Source: Salticus scenicus | Lineage: Eukaryota > Arthropoda > Arachnida > Araneae > Salticidae | Length of the DNA stretch: 64,000 bases | Assembly (NCBI GenBank): GCA_963930645.1 | Contig: OZ005660.1 | Coordinates: 249,758,731-249,822,730 of the forward strand | Direction: 5' to 3' | In this document: positions 1 through 8,583 of the stretch, in pieces | Layout: each line of letters begins with the position of its first letter | How positions within the stretch are numbered: the stretch's first letter is position 1 | Position numbers and translations under genes: made by a program | The notes under the pieces: generated by a model | The model's input: only the letters and a program-made list of their open reading frames with translations | What the model was told of the DNA's origin: nothing | Database searches by the model: none

Positions 1-2
1 AA

Positions 3-251
3 GATGGCCGTATAAGAGTTGTCAAGCTGAGAGTCAAGAGTGGAACCTTGGTACGGCCAGTACAAAAGGTGTTCCCATTGGAAGTGTGCTCAAAAGGTGA
101 TCCTATCATGAAAATTAAATCACAGGACACTGAAGTTGTACCTAATGATCCAGAGACATTGAATAAAGTTTTGCCCAAGACACAACAACATCTTGAGAGT
201 GTGTCAAAATTGACCAGGAGTGGTCGAATAGTTAGAACTCCTGTCCGATAG
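3..251 (+). CDS. BEL/Pao retrotransposon Pol, C-terminal fragment (DUF5641-like end)
   Basis: The reading frame is open from base 3 and enters from outside the window, so only the last 82 codons are present. The first visible residues, DGRIRVVKLRVKSG, followed by LVRPVQKVFPLE, match the style of the integrase-distal C-terminal domain (DUF5641) that ends BEL/Pao polyproteins. That domain lies downstream of the integrase core and is thought to help integrase bind DNA. A serine-, threonine- and arginine-rich tail (SGRIVRTPVR) and a TAG stop follow. The methionine at 48 is internal, not the start. A purine-rich run and an LTR-like repeat (402-957) follow about 150 bp later, as expected at the 3' end of such an element. 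The domain match is from memory of the family. The catalytic domains are outside the window, so intactness cannot be judged. Confidence 0.75.
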   Translation, partial: DGRIRVVKLRVKSGTLVRPVQKVFPLEVCSKGDPIMKIKSQDTEVVPNDPETLNKVLPKTQQHLESVSKLTRSGRIVRTPVR

Positions 252-401
252 GACTTAAAAACTTTGAACATTCACTTCTCACAAACTTTTTATATTTTAA
301 TTAATTGCATTTGTGTTCTTTTTTCCATATATCTATATGTTTCATGTATAACTATTTTTTTCCTTTTAGTTGATTCACCTGCCGATGAATCAAGATGGGA
401 G

Positions 402-957
402 TGTTGAAAACAGGGGAAATTATTTGAGAAAGTCCACAATAGAGGGCGCTTTTGCTTCTGAAAAGGAGATGTAAGATGTAAAAAAGGAGTAGTGAGTTTT
501 TGATTTGAATGTCACTTGTGAAATTTTATGATGTAGGTTTTCAGAAGAAATAACGGGCCAAAAAATGGGTCCTAAAAAATGTATGTGTTTTAATTATGTA
601 TAAATGTAAATATTATTTGTGTGTCTGAACGGATTAAAATGTGAACTGTAGAGACATAGTGAATTTATTTTTGAGTCTGACAAGTGATATTTTCTCAGCT
701 GCCGTCCACATCTCTGGTCAAGGTAAGAAACCTTTTATATGGATATTTTGGTTTACTTTAATAATTTCTCCACTAGAAAAATTAAAGTAAAATAAAATAT
801 ATATATTTTTGGAAATATAAATAAGTTTCAAGTTTTCAAAGAGCCTGCTATAGTCGTCTGATAGGCGACCGAGTTTTACTTGTTGGAATAATAAAATTCT
901 GATTTTTAACGCGGGAAAAAATTAAATTAATATTAAAGTTTTCTTTTTGTTCCAACA
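402..957 (+). repeat. Putative 3' LTR of the BEL/Pao element
   Basis: The block begins TGTTGAAAAC directly after a purine-rich stretch (GATGGGAG, about 394-401, a polypurine-tract candidate) and ends TTCCAACA. This gives a TGTTG...CAACA terminal inverted repeat of the LTR type. A poly(A) signal AATAAA lies at 890-895. The partner LTR and the duplicated target site are outside the window, so the ends rest on TG...CA and on position behind the Pol stop. Confidence 0.6.
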
Positions 958-1817
958 ACTTGTAACTTTAACATACTTTTATTTATTTACTAAGATTTGT
1001 GAGTTCATAAGGGGATTTTTCTAGTATGTGTGTGTGTATATATATGTATATATATTTATTTTTCATTGAGAAATAAATATTTGCTTACATCTAAAAAATA
1101 GCTTTTGCTTTATGGTAAAGATTTATTGTTTTATTTATGATTATTAAATGTCATATTCTCATAAATGTGTCAGATTGATACCGTTTCAAGATTCTACAAA
1201 TGAATGTATCTATAATCAAAAGGTAAAAGTATTGCTTTATAAAGGAAAAAAAAAAATATATATTGTTCTCAAGTATTTATAAATATAAATATGTATGCAT
1301 ATAACAAAACTGAAATATGTGTAAATTAATATATTATGTAAGTTTGCATAATGTCTGAGTAATAAATGTGTGTTTGTAATTGTAATATATATTTTTAATT
1401 TCAGTATCTTTGTCTAGATTTAATAGTATTGAAATATGTTTGATATAATGAAAAAGGAGTTATGTACTATATAAATATTAAAAATTGTGTAATATATAGC
1501 AGTGACATATTAAGAAATGTAAAATTCAAGAAAGATAACTTGTATCTTATGGAAATATAAATCGTCAGGGCTGCTAGCCATTTAAACATGGTTTGCAAGA
1601 ATCATTGGTTGTATATTGTGGGGACATTATTAAACTTACATAAGTACAATTAATTATTTATTTATTTTTATTTTTATTATTATTATTATTGTTTTATATT
1701 GTACAGTGTTCCTATCATGGATAAAACGTGCAAATTTCTCATACTTTCTGAAGAACAAAGTGAGATTTCTCAAAAAAAAAAAAAAAAAAATCATTATATT
1801 TAATTGCTTAAATCTGT

Positions 1818-1848
<31 letters not shown>

Positions 1849-2393
1849 TTGAAACTGCTGTTCAATGGAATAGGCAATTATTGCACTAAAAGTTGATGAA
1901 ACTTACTATTATTATTATTATTATTATTATTTGACTTAGCTAGTATTTTGCCTAAAAGTAATTTTGTTTTTTCTGGTGTTTCATCGTAGAAATGTAATGT
2001 ATTTTATTTTTGCAGTTGACTAGCAAAATGTGTAATTTTCAATACTAAAATTTTTTGAAAACTTCTAAAATTTGTGAAGTGTATTTAAATTTGTTGAATT
2101 TGTGAAAGTTCTTTAATTTCAAGATTGTTCAATTTTCTGAATAACCTGTTTTCAGCCCCCCCCCCTCCCCAAGTAATAATAATTGGTCTCAGAAGAGTGC
2201 ACAAATTTCACTCAGTGTTGAAAATGGGAGAGAAAATAAATAAATGAAAGCAAGATTCTCCCACCCTAATTGGAACCCTTCTGTATGCCTTGTTTTATTA
2301 CAAAACATTTCTTTGCATCTTGAAAATAATTTTCTATGTTGATAGTTTTATCTTTTTTAATATGTTAAATTCATGGTGCAAAAAATTTACATC
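958..2393. other. AT-rich intergenic or intronic DNA, no gene seen
   Basis: It contains ATT-type microsatellites (about 1665-1692 and 1905-1931), a CT run (about 1819-1840), an A run (about 1772-1790) and a C run (about 2156-2165). A short open stretch from an ATG near 1718 (MDKTCKFLILSEEQ...) runs into the A run and is not claimed as a gene. Nothing else is recognisable. Confidence 0.5.
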
Positions 2394-2706
2394 TGCGGTG
2401 AATCATGCCAAGTGTGAACTGTACAGCCAACTCTGGTACAAAGAACTATGAACAATCGCCGATTTGGCGACCGCGTTATGGCATGGCAACCCAGAAGAGA
2501 GAACATTTTCTCCCTCTCAGCCAGAGTCACTTGCACTCCGGAACTTGCACAGCTAACTACCTGTATCGGCCATGTGCCTGTTAGGTTCGCACACCACGTG
2601 CGCTAGTAATATTCTTCCTCAAAAGCAATAATTATTTGTTAATATTTTGTTAATAAAATTTGTTAGTTTTCATGTTAAGCAGACAATAATTATTAAGTTT
2701 GTCTCA
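2394..2706 (+). repeat. 5' LTR of the gypsy element
   Basis: It is 313 bp, starts TGCGGTGAATC and ends AGTTTGTCTCA. It matches the 3' LTR base for base by eye. It contains ATTTGGCGACCGCG at 2462-2475, a 14-mer also found in the unrelated copia LTRs. An AATAAAA poly(A)-type signal lies near 2651. Confidence 0.95.
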
Positions 2707-2707
2707 C

Positions 2708-2716
2708 TGGTGACCC
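2708..2716 (+). other. Primer-binding site, tRNA-Trp type
   Basis: One base after the 5' LTR the sequence reads TGGTGACCC. This is complementary to the CCA-containing 3' end expected of an animal tRNA-Trp over nine bases, after which the match breaks down. The site is where a host tRNA would prime minus-strand DNA synthesis. The choice of tRNA is from memory. Confidence 0.6.
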
Positions 2717-2855
2717 GGCAAGAAAAATTGCGCCCTTCTGCCACGATGTTCCAGGTATGTAATTTTGATTGATTCCTCTGTGATTTGGTCAGTATATTAT
2801 TCCCTTTTCCATTTTTTGCATTTTCCTTCAAACCCTTGTATGTTATTATTTAAAA

Positions 2856-3713
2856 ATGCCGTCTGACGACGAAACAAAAGTTCCCGAACAACACGTGTAC
2901 GGTGTCGGCGTCAAGCTGCCGCCATTGTGGAAAAACAACATCAAACTTTGGTTCGTACGCGTTGAAAGTAACTTTGCACTTTCCAGAATTACGGCAGATG
3001 AAACCAAATATAATAATGTTATCGCTGCAATCGATCCGGAAACCCTAACGGCAGTCTCCGATATCCTTTTAAGCCCTCCCGCGACTGAAAAATATCAAGC
3101 TCTTAAAGATCGTCTTATAGACGAATTTTCAGATTCCGCGACGCAGCAGATTCGGCGTCTAGTTTCAGAAATTCAACTCGGCGATGATAAACCGTCCCAT
3201 TTATTGCGTAAGATGAAGGAATTAGCCAACGGTGCGTTGAATGACGATTTTTTGCAAACATTATGGCTACAGCGCCTGCCATCGGACATTCAAGCTATCC
3301 TCTCTGTAAGCTCTGAGCCGTTGGAGAATTTAGCGAAGCTAGCCGATAAGATCGCGGATTGGCGCGGCGAAGCTGCCGCTTCTGGGGTTTGCGCCGTGAG
3401 TCACGATACGCACGCCGCGGAGGAGAGACGCTCTCGTAGTCAAGCGACCGCGGCTGCTGGTTCGTCCGCGGACGGTGAACGGAGCGAAATTACGGCCCTG
3501 CGGGCGGAAATCGCCGCTTTAACTCGCCAAGTATCGCGTTTATTAGCACGCGATCGCAGTAATTCTCGTGCATCACGTGGTAAATCGCCGCATCCCCGTA
3601 ACAGGTCGCAATACAAACAAGGCATTTGTTATTATCATAAAAGATTCGGTAAGGACGCGCGCAAGTGTAATTCACCCTGCACTTTTTCTGAAAATGAGGA
3701 TTCGGGAAACTAA
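2856..3713 (+). CDS. gag: gypsy Gag (capsid-nucleocapsid) with CHCC zinc finger
   Basis: It encodes 285 residues. Gag packages the element RNA into cytoplasmic virus-like particles. The middle (LLSPPATEKYQALKDRLIDEF and after) resembles the capsid region of arthropod gypsy Gags. An Arg/Ser-rich stretch follows. A compact zinc finger near the end has Cys258, His261, Cys271 and Cys275 (CX2HX9CX3C), unlike the usual CCHC knuckle. The ATG at 2856 has A at -3. A 9-codon upstream ORF (2840-2866) overlaps it and could tune translation. The stop TAA directly follows a slippery heptamer, so most ribosomes should end here and a minority enter pol. GC content is clearly higher than in the flanking DNA, which marks it as foreign to its surroundings. 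The frame is intact. Confidence 0.9.
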   Translation: MPSDDETKVPEQHVYGVGVKLPPLWKNNIKLWFVRVESNFALSRITADETKYNNVIAAIDPETLTAVSDILLSPPATEKYQALKDRLIDEFSDSATQQIRRLVSEIQLGDDKPSHLLRKMKELANGALNDDFLQTLWLQRLPSDIQAILSVSSEPLENLAKLADKIADWRGEAAASGVCAVSHDTHAAEERRSRSQATAAAGSSADGERSEITALRAEIAALTRQVSRLLARDRSNSRASRGKSPHPRNRSQYKQGICYYHKRFGKDARKCNSPCTFSENEDSGN

Positions 3714-6700
3714 ATTCGGCTGTCGATGCTAGTATTTTCGCGACAGCTACACCGATAGCCGCAAAATCATGTCGCTTATACGTGTACGACAAGCGCTCTC
3801 ACTTAAAATTTTTGGTTGATTCTGGCTCTGATGTCAGTTGTATACCCCCTCCTAAAAATTCAAAAAAACTACATCCAACTGCTTTAAAATTATTTGCTGC
3901 TAATAATACAAGCATACTTACTTATGGCTCTAAATTAATGAACATAGATTTAGGCTTAAGGCGTAGTTTTGAATGGAAATTTTTAATTGCTAATGTGCCC
4001 ATGCCTATTATTGGAGCTGATTTCTTAGAAAATTTTGGTCTTATAATTGATCTCAAGCATCGTAAAATTATTGATAGTATAACTAAACTTTCACAAATAG
4101 GAATATTTGCAAAACATACCCAAAATAGCTCCATAAAACTTATCTCAGGTAATTCTGAATATCATAAAATCTTGTCCAAATTCCCAAATTTGACAAAAGT
4201 CAATCCAAAACGTGGTCCAGTTTCACACAATACGGTTCATTACATTGAAACATCTGGCCCACCGGTACATAGTAGGCCAAGGCGCTTGAACCCCAAGCTT
4301 TACGAAAGTGTACGGAAAGAATTTCAGTACATGTTAGATCAGGGCATTTGCAGACCTTCCAAATCACCATGGTCTTCCCCTATACATGTAGTCTCGAAGA
4401 GTTGTGGAAGTATCCGCCCAGTTGGCGACTATAGAAGACTTAACGCTTGCACAATACCAGATAGGTACCCAATTCCTCATATCCAGGATTTTTCAAATGC
4501 ACTTTATGGCAATACCATATTTTCTAAAATTGATATTGTGCGAGCTTACTTTCACATTCCTGTACACCCAGATCATATCCCAAAAACTGCAGTCTGTACA
4601 CCATTTGGCTTGTTCGAATTCCCATTTTTAAATTTTGGCCTCTGTGGAGCAGCACAAACATTCCAGAGATTTATGAATGAAATTTTAGGTGACCTTCCAT
4701 TTTGTTATGTCTATATAGATGATGTGTTGATTTATAGTAAAAACGAGGCGGAGCATAAAGAGCATTTGCGCATTATTTTTCACAGACTTAATTCATATGG
4801 TTTAACAATTAATGTTTCAAAATGTGTGTTTGGTGTCCCACACATTTCATTTTTAGGCCATTTAATTTCTGCTGAAGGAACAAAACCTTTGCCAGACAAG
4901 GTAGAGCCAATTTTAAACTATCCCCGCCCTAAAACAATCAAAGATCTTAGACGATTTCTTGGTCTGTTGAATTTTTTTCGTCGGTTTTTGCCGCATGCAG
5001 CACACAATCAAACCACACTTAATGATTATTTAAAAAATTCAAAGAAAAATGACAATCGTGAGATAAATTGGACAGACCAAGCTAATCAAGAATTCGACGC
5101 CTGTAAAACTCTAATCGCTAATGCAACCCTTTTAGCTCATCCAAAGCCTGATGCTAAATTAGTTCTGCAGGCAGATGCCTCTGACTTCGCAATTGGAGCT
5201 GCATTATTTCAGGTAGCTGGAGATTCCCTCCAACCGCTTGCATTCTTTTCCAGAAAGCTATCACCAACCGAAAAGAATTATAGCACATATGATAGAGAAT
5301 TATTAGCGGCATACGCTTCAATTAAACATTTTAGACACATGGTGGAGGGTAGAGAATTCTCGTTATATACCGACCACAAACCCTTAGTTTACGCTTTTCG
5401 GCAAAATCTTGATAAATGCTCCCCTAGACAGCAAAGACACCTTGATTTCATATCACAATTTACAACAGATATCATTCATATTAAAGGAACTCAAAATATT
5501 GCTGCTGATGCACTTTCGCGGATAAATTCAATAACTATGCCTAACCCTATTGATTATGACAGCATTGCTAAGGCACAAAAGCATGATTCTGAATTGCAAC
5601 ACCTAATAACTAATTCTCAAACATTGCAAATTAAGAAAATGACATTACCAGATTCTAGCACATCTTTGTTTTGCGACATTTCAACTGGCAATATAAGACC
5701 TTATATACCGCAACAGTATCGCAAACATGTTTTTGATACATTACATGCTGTTTCCCACCCAGGCATTCGCGCTAGTACAAAATTAGTTCGATCGCGTTTT
5801 ATATGGCCGTCAATCAATAAGGATTGTAATAACTGGGCAAGACAGTGTTTAGCATGTCAAAAATCAAAAATCACTCGGCATACAAAATCCCCTCTAGGTT
5901 CTTTCCCTGACCAATCACAGAGGTTCGATCATATACATCTTGACATCGTCGGCCCTTTACCGCCATCTGGTGGAAATTATTATGTACTAACGATGATTGA
6001 CCGTTTCACGAGGTGGCCGGAAGCAGTTCCTATCCCAGATATGAGTGCTGAAACTGTCTCCACAGTTTTTTACAACACATGGATTACCCGCTTCGGAGTT
6101 CCATCAATGATCACCACCGACCAGGGACGACAGTTCGAAAGCTCTTTGTTTCGATCCTTAGCACAGCTGCTCGGCATTCAGCGAATACGGTCGTCACCAT
6201 ACCACCCGCAGGCCAATGGGTTGGTGGAGGAATTCCATAGGCCACTGAAGCAAGCCCTGAAAGCCTATGACACCGACCGGTGGGCTGCTGCTTTACCAAC
6301 CATCCTTCTGGGGTTTCGGTCAGTTTTCAGAGAAGGCCTGCAAGCCACGACAGCTGATTTGGTGTATGGCACCAGCCTCCGACTCCCTGGAGAATTCTTC
6401 ACCACTACTCCCACTGAAGCATCACCGAAGCAACTGGTAGAGGAGCTGAAACAGCATTTCCAGTACATTCGACCTGTTCCCACATCATCACATAGCAGTA
6501 CACGGACATTCGTGCACCCTCACCTAAAGGACTGTTCCCATGTGTTTGTGCGTAACGATGCAGTACGGAAACCACTACAACCACCATACAATGGACCTTT
6601 TAAAGTGTTGAATCGCCACTCAAAAACTTTTGATGTGGAAATAAACAATAAAAAGTGTACCATTTCAATTGATCGGTTAAAACCCACATTCCTCCCCACG

Positions 6701-6802
6701 ACTCCAGATAGTCCTTCTTCAACTATAATCCAGACACCTCCAAAAACTGTCACTACACGAACAGGTAGGAGAGTTCGCTTTCCTAAACGTTACACCACAT
6801 AG
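3698..6802 (+). CDS. pol: gypsy Pol: protease, reverse transcriptase, RNase H, integrase
   Basis: The frame opens at 3698, overlaps gag by 16 bases and lies -1 to it. The first ATG is at 3782, and residues are numbered from there (1006 aa). The protease has the DSG motif at 13-15. The RT has catalytic Asp251 and YIDD at 311-314. RNase H acidic residues include Asp465, Glu506 and Asp531. The integrase zinc finger is His655, His659, Cys689, Cys692. Its catalytic triad is Asp721, Asp780, Glu816, with the expected 35-residue D-to-E spacing. The Arg-rich tail TGRRVRFPKRY resembles the ends of other gypsy Pols. These enzymes mature Gag-Pol, copy the RNA and insert the cDNA. There is no stop or frameshift and all key residues are present. 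Expression as Gag-Pol by frameshift is inferred from the adjacent signal. Confidence 0.95.
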   Translation, partial: GFGKLNSAVDASIFATATPIAAKSCRLYVYDKRSHLKFLVDSGSDVSCIPPPKNSKKLHPTALKLFAANNTSILTYGSKLMNIDLGLRRSFEWKFLIANVPMPIIGADFLENFGLIIDLKHRKIIDSITKLSQIGIFAKHTQNSSIKLISGNSEYHKILSKFPNLTKVNPKRGPVSHNTVHYIETSGPPVHSRPRRLNPKLYESVRKEFQYMLDQGICRPSKSPWSSPIHVVSKSCGSIRPVGDYRRLNACTIPDRYPIPHIQDFSNALYGNTIFSKIDIVRAYFHIPVHPDHIPKTAVCTPFGLFEFPFLNFGLCGAAQTFQRFMNEILGDLPFCYVYIDDVLIYSKNEAEHKEHLRIIFHRLNSYGLTINVSKCVFGVPHISFLGHLISAEGTKPLPDKVEPILNYPRPKTIKDLRRFLGLLNFFRRFLPHAAHNQTTLNDYLKNSKKNDNREINWTDQANQEFDACKTLIANATLLAHPKPDAKLVLQADASDFAIGAALFQVAGDSLQPLAFFSRKLSPTEKNYSTYDRELLAAYASIKHFRHMVEGREFSLYTDHKPLVYAFRQNLDKCSPRQQRHLDFISQFTTDIIHIKGTQNIAADALSRINSITMPNPIDYDSIAKAQKHDSELQHLITNSQTLQIKKMTLPDSSTSLFCDISTGNIRPYIPQQYRKHVFDTLHAVSHPGIRASTKLVRSRFIWPSINKDCNNWARQCLACQKSKITRHTKSPLGSFPDQSQRFDHIHLDIVGPLPPSGGNYYVLTMIDRFTRWPEAVPIPDMSAETVSTVFYNTWITRFGVPSMITTDQGRQFESSLFRSLAQLLGIQRIRSSPYHPQANGLVEEFHRPLKQALKAYDTDRWAAALPTILLGFRSVFREGLQATTADLVYGTSLRLPGEFFTTTPTEASPKQLVEELKQHFQYIRPVPTSSHSSTRTFVHPHLKDCSHVFVRNDAVRKPLQPPYNGPFKVLNRHSKTFDVEINNKKCTISIDRLKPTFLPTTPDSPSSTIIQTPPKTVTTRTGRRVRFPKRYTT
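3704..3747 (+). promoter_or_regulatory. -1 ribosomal frameshift signal between gag and pol
   Basis: The slippery heptamer G GGA AAC is at 3704-3710 in the gag frame, followed at once by the gag stop TAA (3711-3713). After an 8-nt spacer a 7-bp perfect stem forms (GCTGTCG 3719-3725 with CGACAGC 3741-3747, 15-nt loop). Slipping back one base puts ribosomes exactly in the pol frame. ATTTT in the loop (3734-3738) could pair with AAAAT at 3763-3767 as a pseudoknot, but that is speculative. Confidence 0.8.
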
Positions 6803-6810
6803 GATGTAAC

Positions 6811-6823
6811 TGCGGGGGGAGTG
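6811..6823 (+). other. Polypurine tract of the gypsy element
   Basis: The purine-rich TGCGGGGGGAGTG lies immediately before the 3' LTR and 8 bp after the pol stop. This is the position where the plus-strand primer is generated in LTR retrotransposons. Confidence 0.75.
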
Positions 6824-7136
6824 TGCGGTGAATCATGCCAAGTGTGAACTGTACAGCCAACTCTGGTACAAAGAACTATGAACAATCGCCGATTTGGCGA
6901 CCGCGTTATGGCATGGCAACCCAGAAGAGAGAACATTTTCTCCCTCTCAGCCAGAGTCACTTGCACTCCGGAACTTGCACAGCTAACTACCTGTATCGGC
7001 CATGTGCCTGTTAGGTTCGCACACCACGTGCGCTAGTAATATTCTTCCTCAAAAGCAATAATTATTTGTTAATATTTTGTTAATAAAATTTGTTAGTTTT
7101 CATGTTAAGCAGACAATAATTATTAAGTTTGTCTCA
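6824..7136 (+). repeat. 3' LTR of the gypsy element
   Basis: It is 313 bp and identical by eye to the 5' LTR, ending GTCTCA before the duplicated CATC at 7137-7140. Confidence 0.95.
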
Positions 7137-7791
7137 CATCTAATTATTTAAAAAATAAATAAAAGTAACATGATTTTTAAGTTAAATTTTTATATCATTT
7201 CTATGATCTTTTCTGAAGTCTTTATTAAAATCTGCATAGGTTAATCTCAGTAAAGTTTTTTTTTTTTTTTGTAATAAATTTAAATTGAATTTTGTAATGC
7301 AGTTTCAGATAGTTTTTGAGTCTTAAAAGAAAGAATGAAATTAATCTTGATGCTTCTGGGGTAAGCTGTGAAAGTTCTCACAATGAACTTTTTTAAAGGG
7401 AAATGAATTTTGATTTTTCATTTTGAGCCTCTGTTTATTTAAATTCCACCAAAATACATATGTAAAATGTTTCTTGTGGTAAGCAATATTAATATTTCTT
7501 TCTGAATTTTAACTGGTTGGTAGCAATGTTCAAAAACTTACGCAAAAGTACATAAATTTTAGAAAAAAGTGGATTCTTATGAAAACCTAAACATTTCTGC
7601 TGTTACTATCTTCCTTATATATATAATCTTTAGGCTATTTAATATATTTAAATACTGTAGAAAAAAGTTTTTTGATTGATATTACACGCTATGTGCTAGT
7701 TTCTTTTGTTAATTTACTTAAGTAAACTATAGTTCCCCCCCCCCACACACACACACTTCCTTTCACTTTCCTATCCATATCTGAATCAAAG
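7137..7791. other. AT-rich DNA, presumed intron before the DUF4806-like exon
   Basis: No ORF or repeat is recognised apart from T runs and a C-run/AC microsatellite (about 7734-7756). The pyrimidine-rich stretch at about 7755-7775 could serve the splice acceptor at 7790-7791. Confidence 0.45.
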
Positions 7792-7900
7792 GATTCCAGA
7801 CAAATTGAATTAACTAGAAAATTTCCCCTAACAACAATTAAAGAGGTGGAAGATTTTGAAATGGACTTGGATGATAATAATATGCAGAACTACTTGGTAT
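7792..7900 (+). CDS. DUF4806-like protein, antepenultimate exon
   Basis: The frame reads DSRQIELTRKFPLTTIKEVED and on to NMQNYLV. The FPLTTIKEVEDFE pattern (FPLxTxEEVExLE) is typical of the start of DUF4806 domains, which occur in arthropod and cnidarian proteins often linked to transposon-like or DNA-binding families of unknown function. A candidate acceptor AG is at 7790-7791 after a C/T-rich tract. Using the donor GT at 7901 leaves one base that completes a Tyr codon with exon 2, in frame. A second donor, GT at 7897, is out of phase with that frame. Exons further upstream were not found. The gypsy element lies 655 bp upstream, so it may sit in an intron of this gene. The boundaries are inferred. 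Confidence 0.55.
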
Positions 7901-8433
7901 GTATAGTAATCTGACTATGTGTTGCATTTAATTTCAGATGTAAGCGAATATTTAAATTAAAAATTTATTACTTATTACTGCAGTTAATCATACTTAAAAG
8001 AAAATCATGATTCTGTTAACAGATAGAACATTGTTAGTTGAATTTCAGTATAATGATTGAACTTCAGTATATTCCCCAATGCATAATGTCTGACGGCCAT
8101 TCTCATGAATGATGATGGCAGTCACACACAAGACTTAGACTCCTAGGTGCATTGTTCAATTCACTGTTCCACTCTAAAAAAATTTTTATAATTAAAGCAG
8201 TACCTGGTGGAAAATTTTTTAAAACTAAAATTACATGTTACGTAATGTACATAAAAGTTATTGCAAATTAATCAAAAGGCTAATATAAATATAATTTATT
8301 TCTACCTTAAAAAAAAAAAAAAAAAAAAAACTTTTGTGAATTAATCATATTTAATATATCTTTCATTGTATAATGAATGCATAGTTTTCAATTTGTTGCA
8401 ATTGTTTAACAGGTGCATATTTTTCTTATTTAG

Positions 8434-8583
8434 ATGACAAAATTAAGAAGATTAGGTTCCAAGACCATGCGCGACGCATTATGACATATCTATTTACCGA
8501 AGATGTACCTGTGTGCTATAACTGGATTGGGACCAATGAAAAACTAAAGTTTTCTAATCTAAAGATCTATTGTATTATAGTAG
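8434..8583 (+). CDS. DUF4806-like protein, penultimate exon
   Basis: The acceptor TTTCTTATTTAG ends at 8433. The frame then reads DKIKKIRFQDHARRIMTYLF and continues TEDVPVCYNWIGTNEKLKFS. The pattern RRIMTYLFTxDVxxxYNWxG...KxxFSxLK is the core of DUF4806. The donor GTTAGT at 8584-8589 leaves one base that joins exon 3 to make an Asp codon, giving the expected IIVDAV continuation. Phases agree across all three exons without any stop, which argues for a real gene rather than a processed or decayed copy. No biochemical function is known to me for this domain. Confidence 0.65.

Larger units (their letters stand above)
2394..7136 (+). mobile_element. Complete Ty3/gypsy LTR retrotransposon, probably CsRn1-like clade
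   Basis: Two 313-bp LTRs (2394-2706 and 6824-7136) look identical throughout. They are bounded by TG...CA and flanked by a 4-bp duplication CATC (2390-2393 and 7137-7140). Between them are a primer-binding site, gag, a -1 frameshift site, pol and a polypurine tract, all in order. Pol order is protease, RT, RNase H, integrase, which is the gypsy order. The CX2HX9CX3C zinc finger of Gag and a primer site matching the end of tRNA-Trp are traits I associate with the CsRn1 clade. Identical LTRs and open frames imply a very recent insertion that may still be active. It sits upstream of, or in an intron of, the DUF4806-like gene. Confidence 0.95.

Noticed and set aside
1718..1800. Possible first exon MDKTCKFLILSEEQSEISQ
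   Set aside because: It runs into an A homopolymer with no donor and no visible partner exon.
3440..3792. ORFs on the minus strand across gag
   Set aside because: They overlap the intact gag frame and have no domain. They are shadows.
6111..6753. Several minus-strand ORFs across the integrase region
   Set aside because: Shadows of pol, without protein-like motifs.
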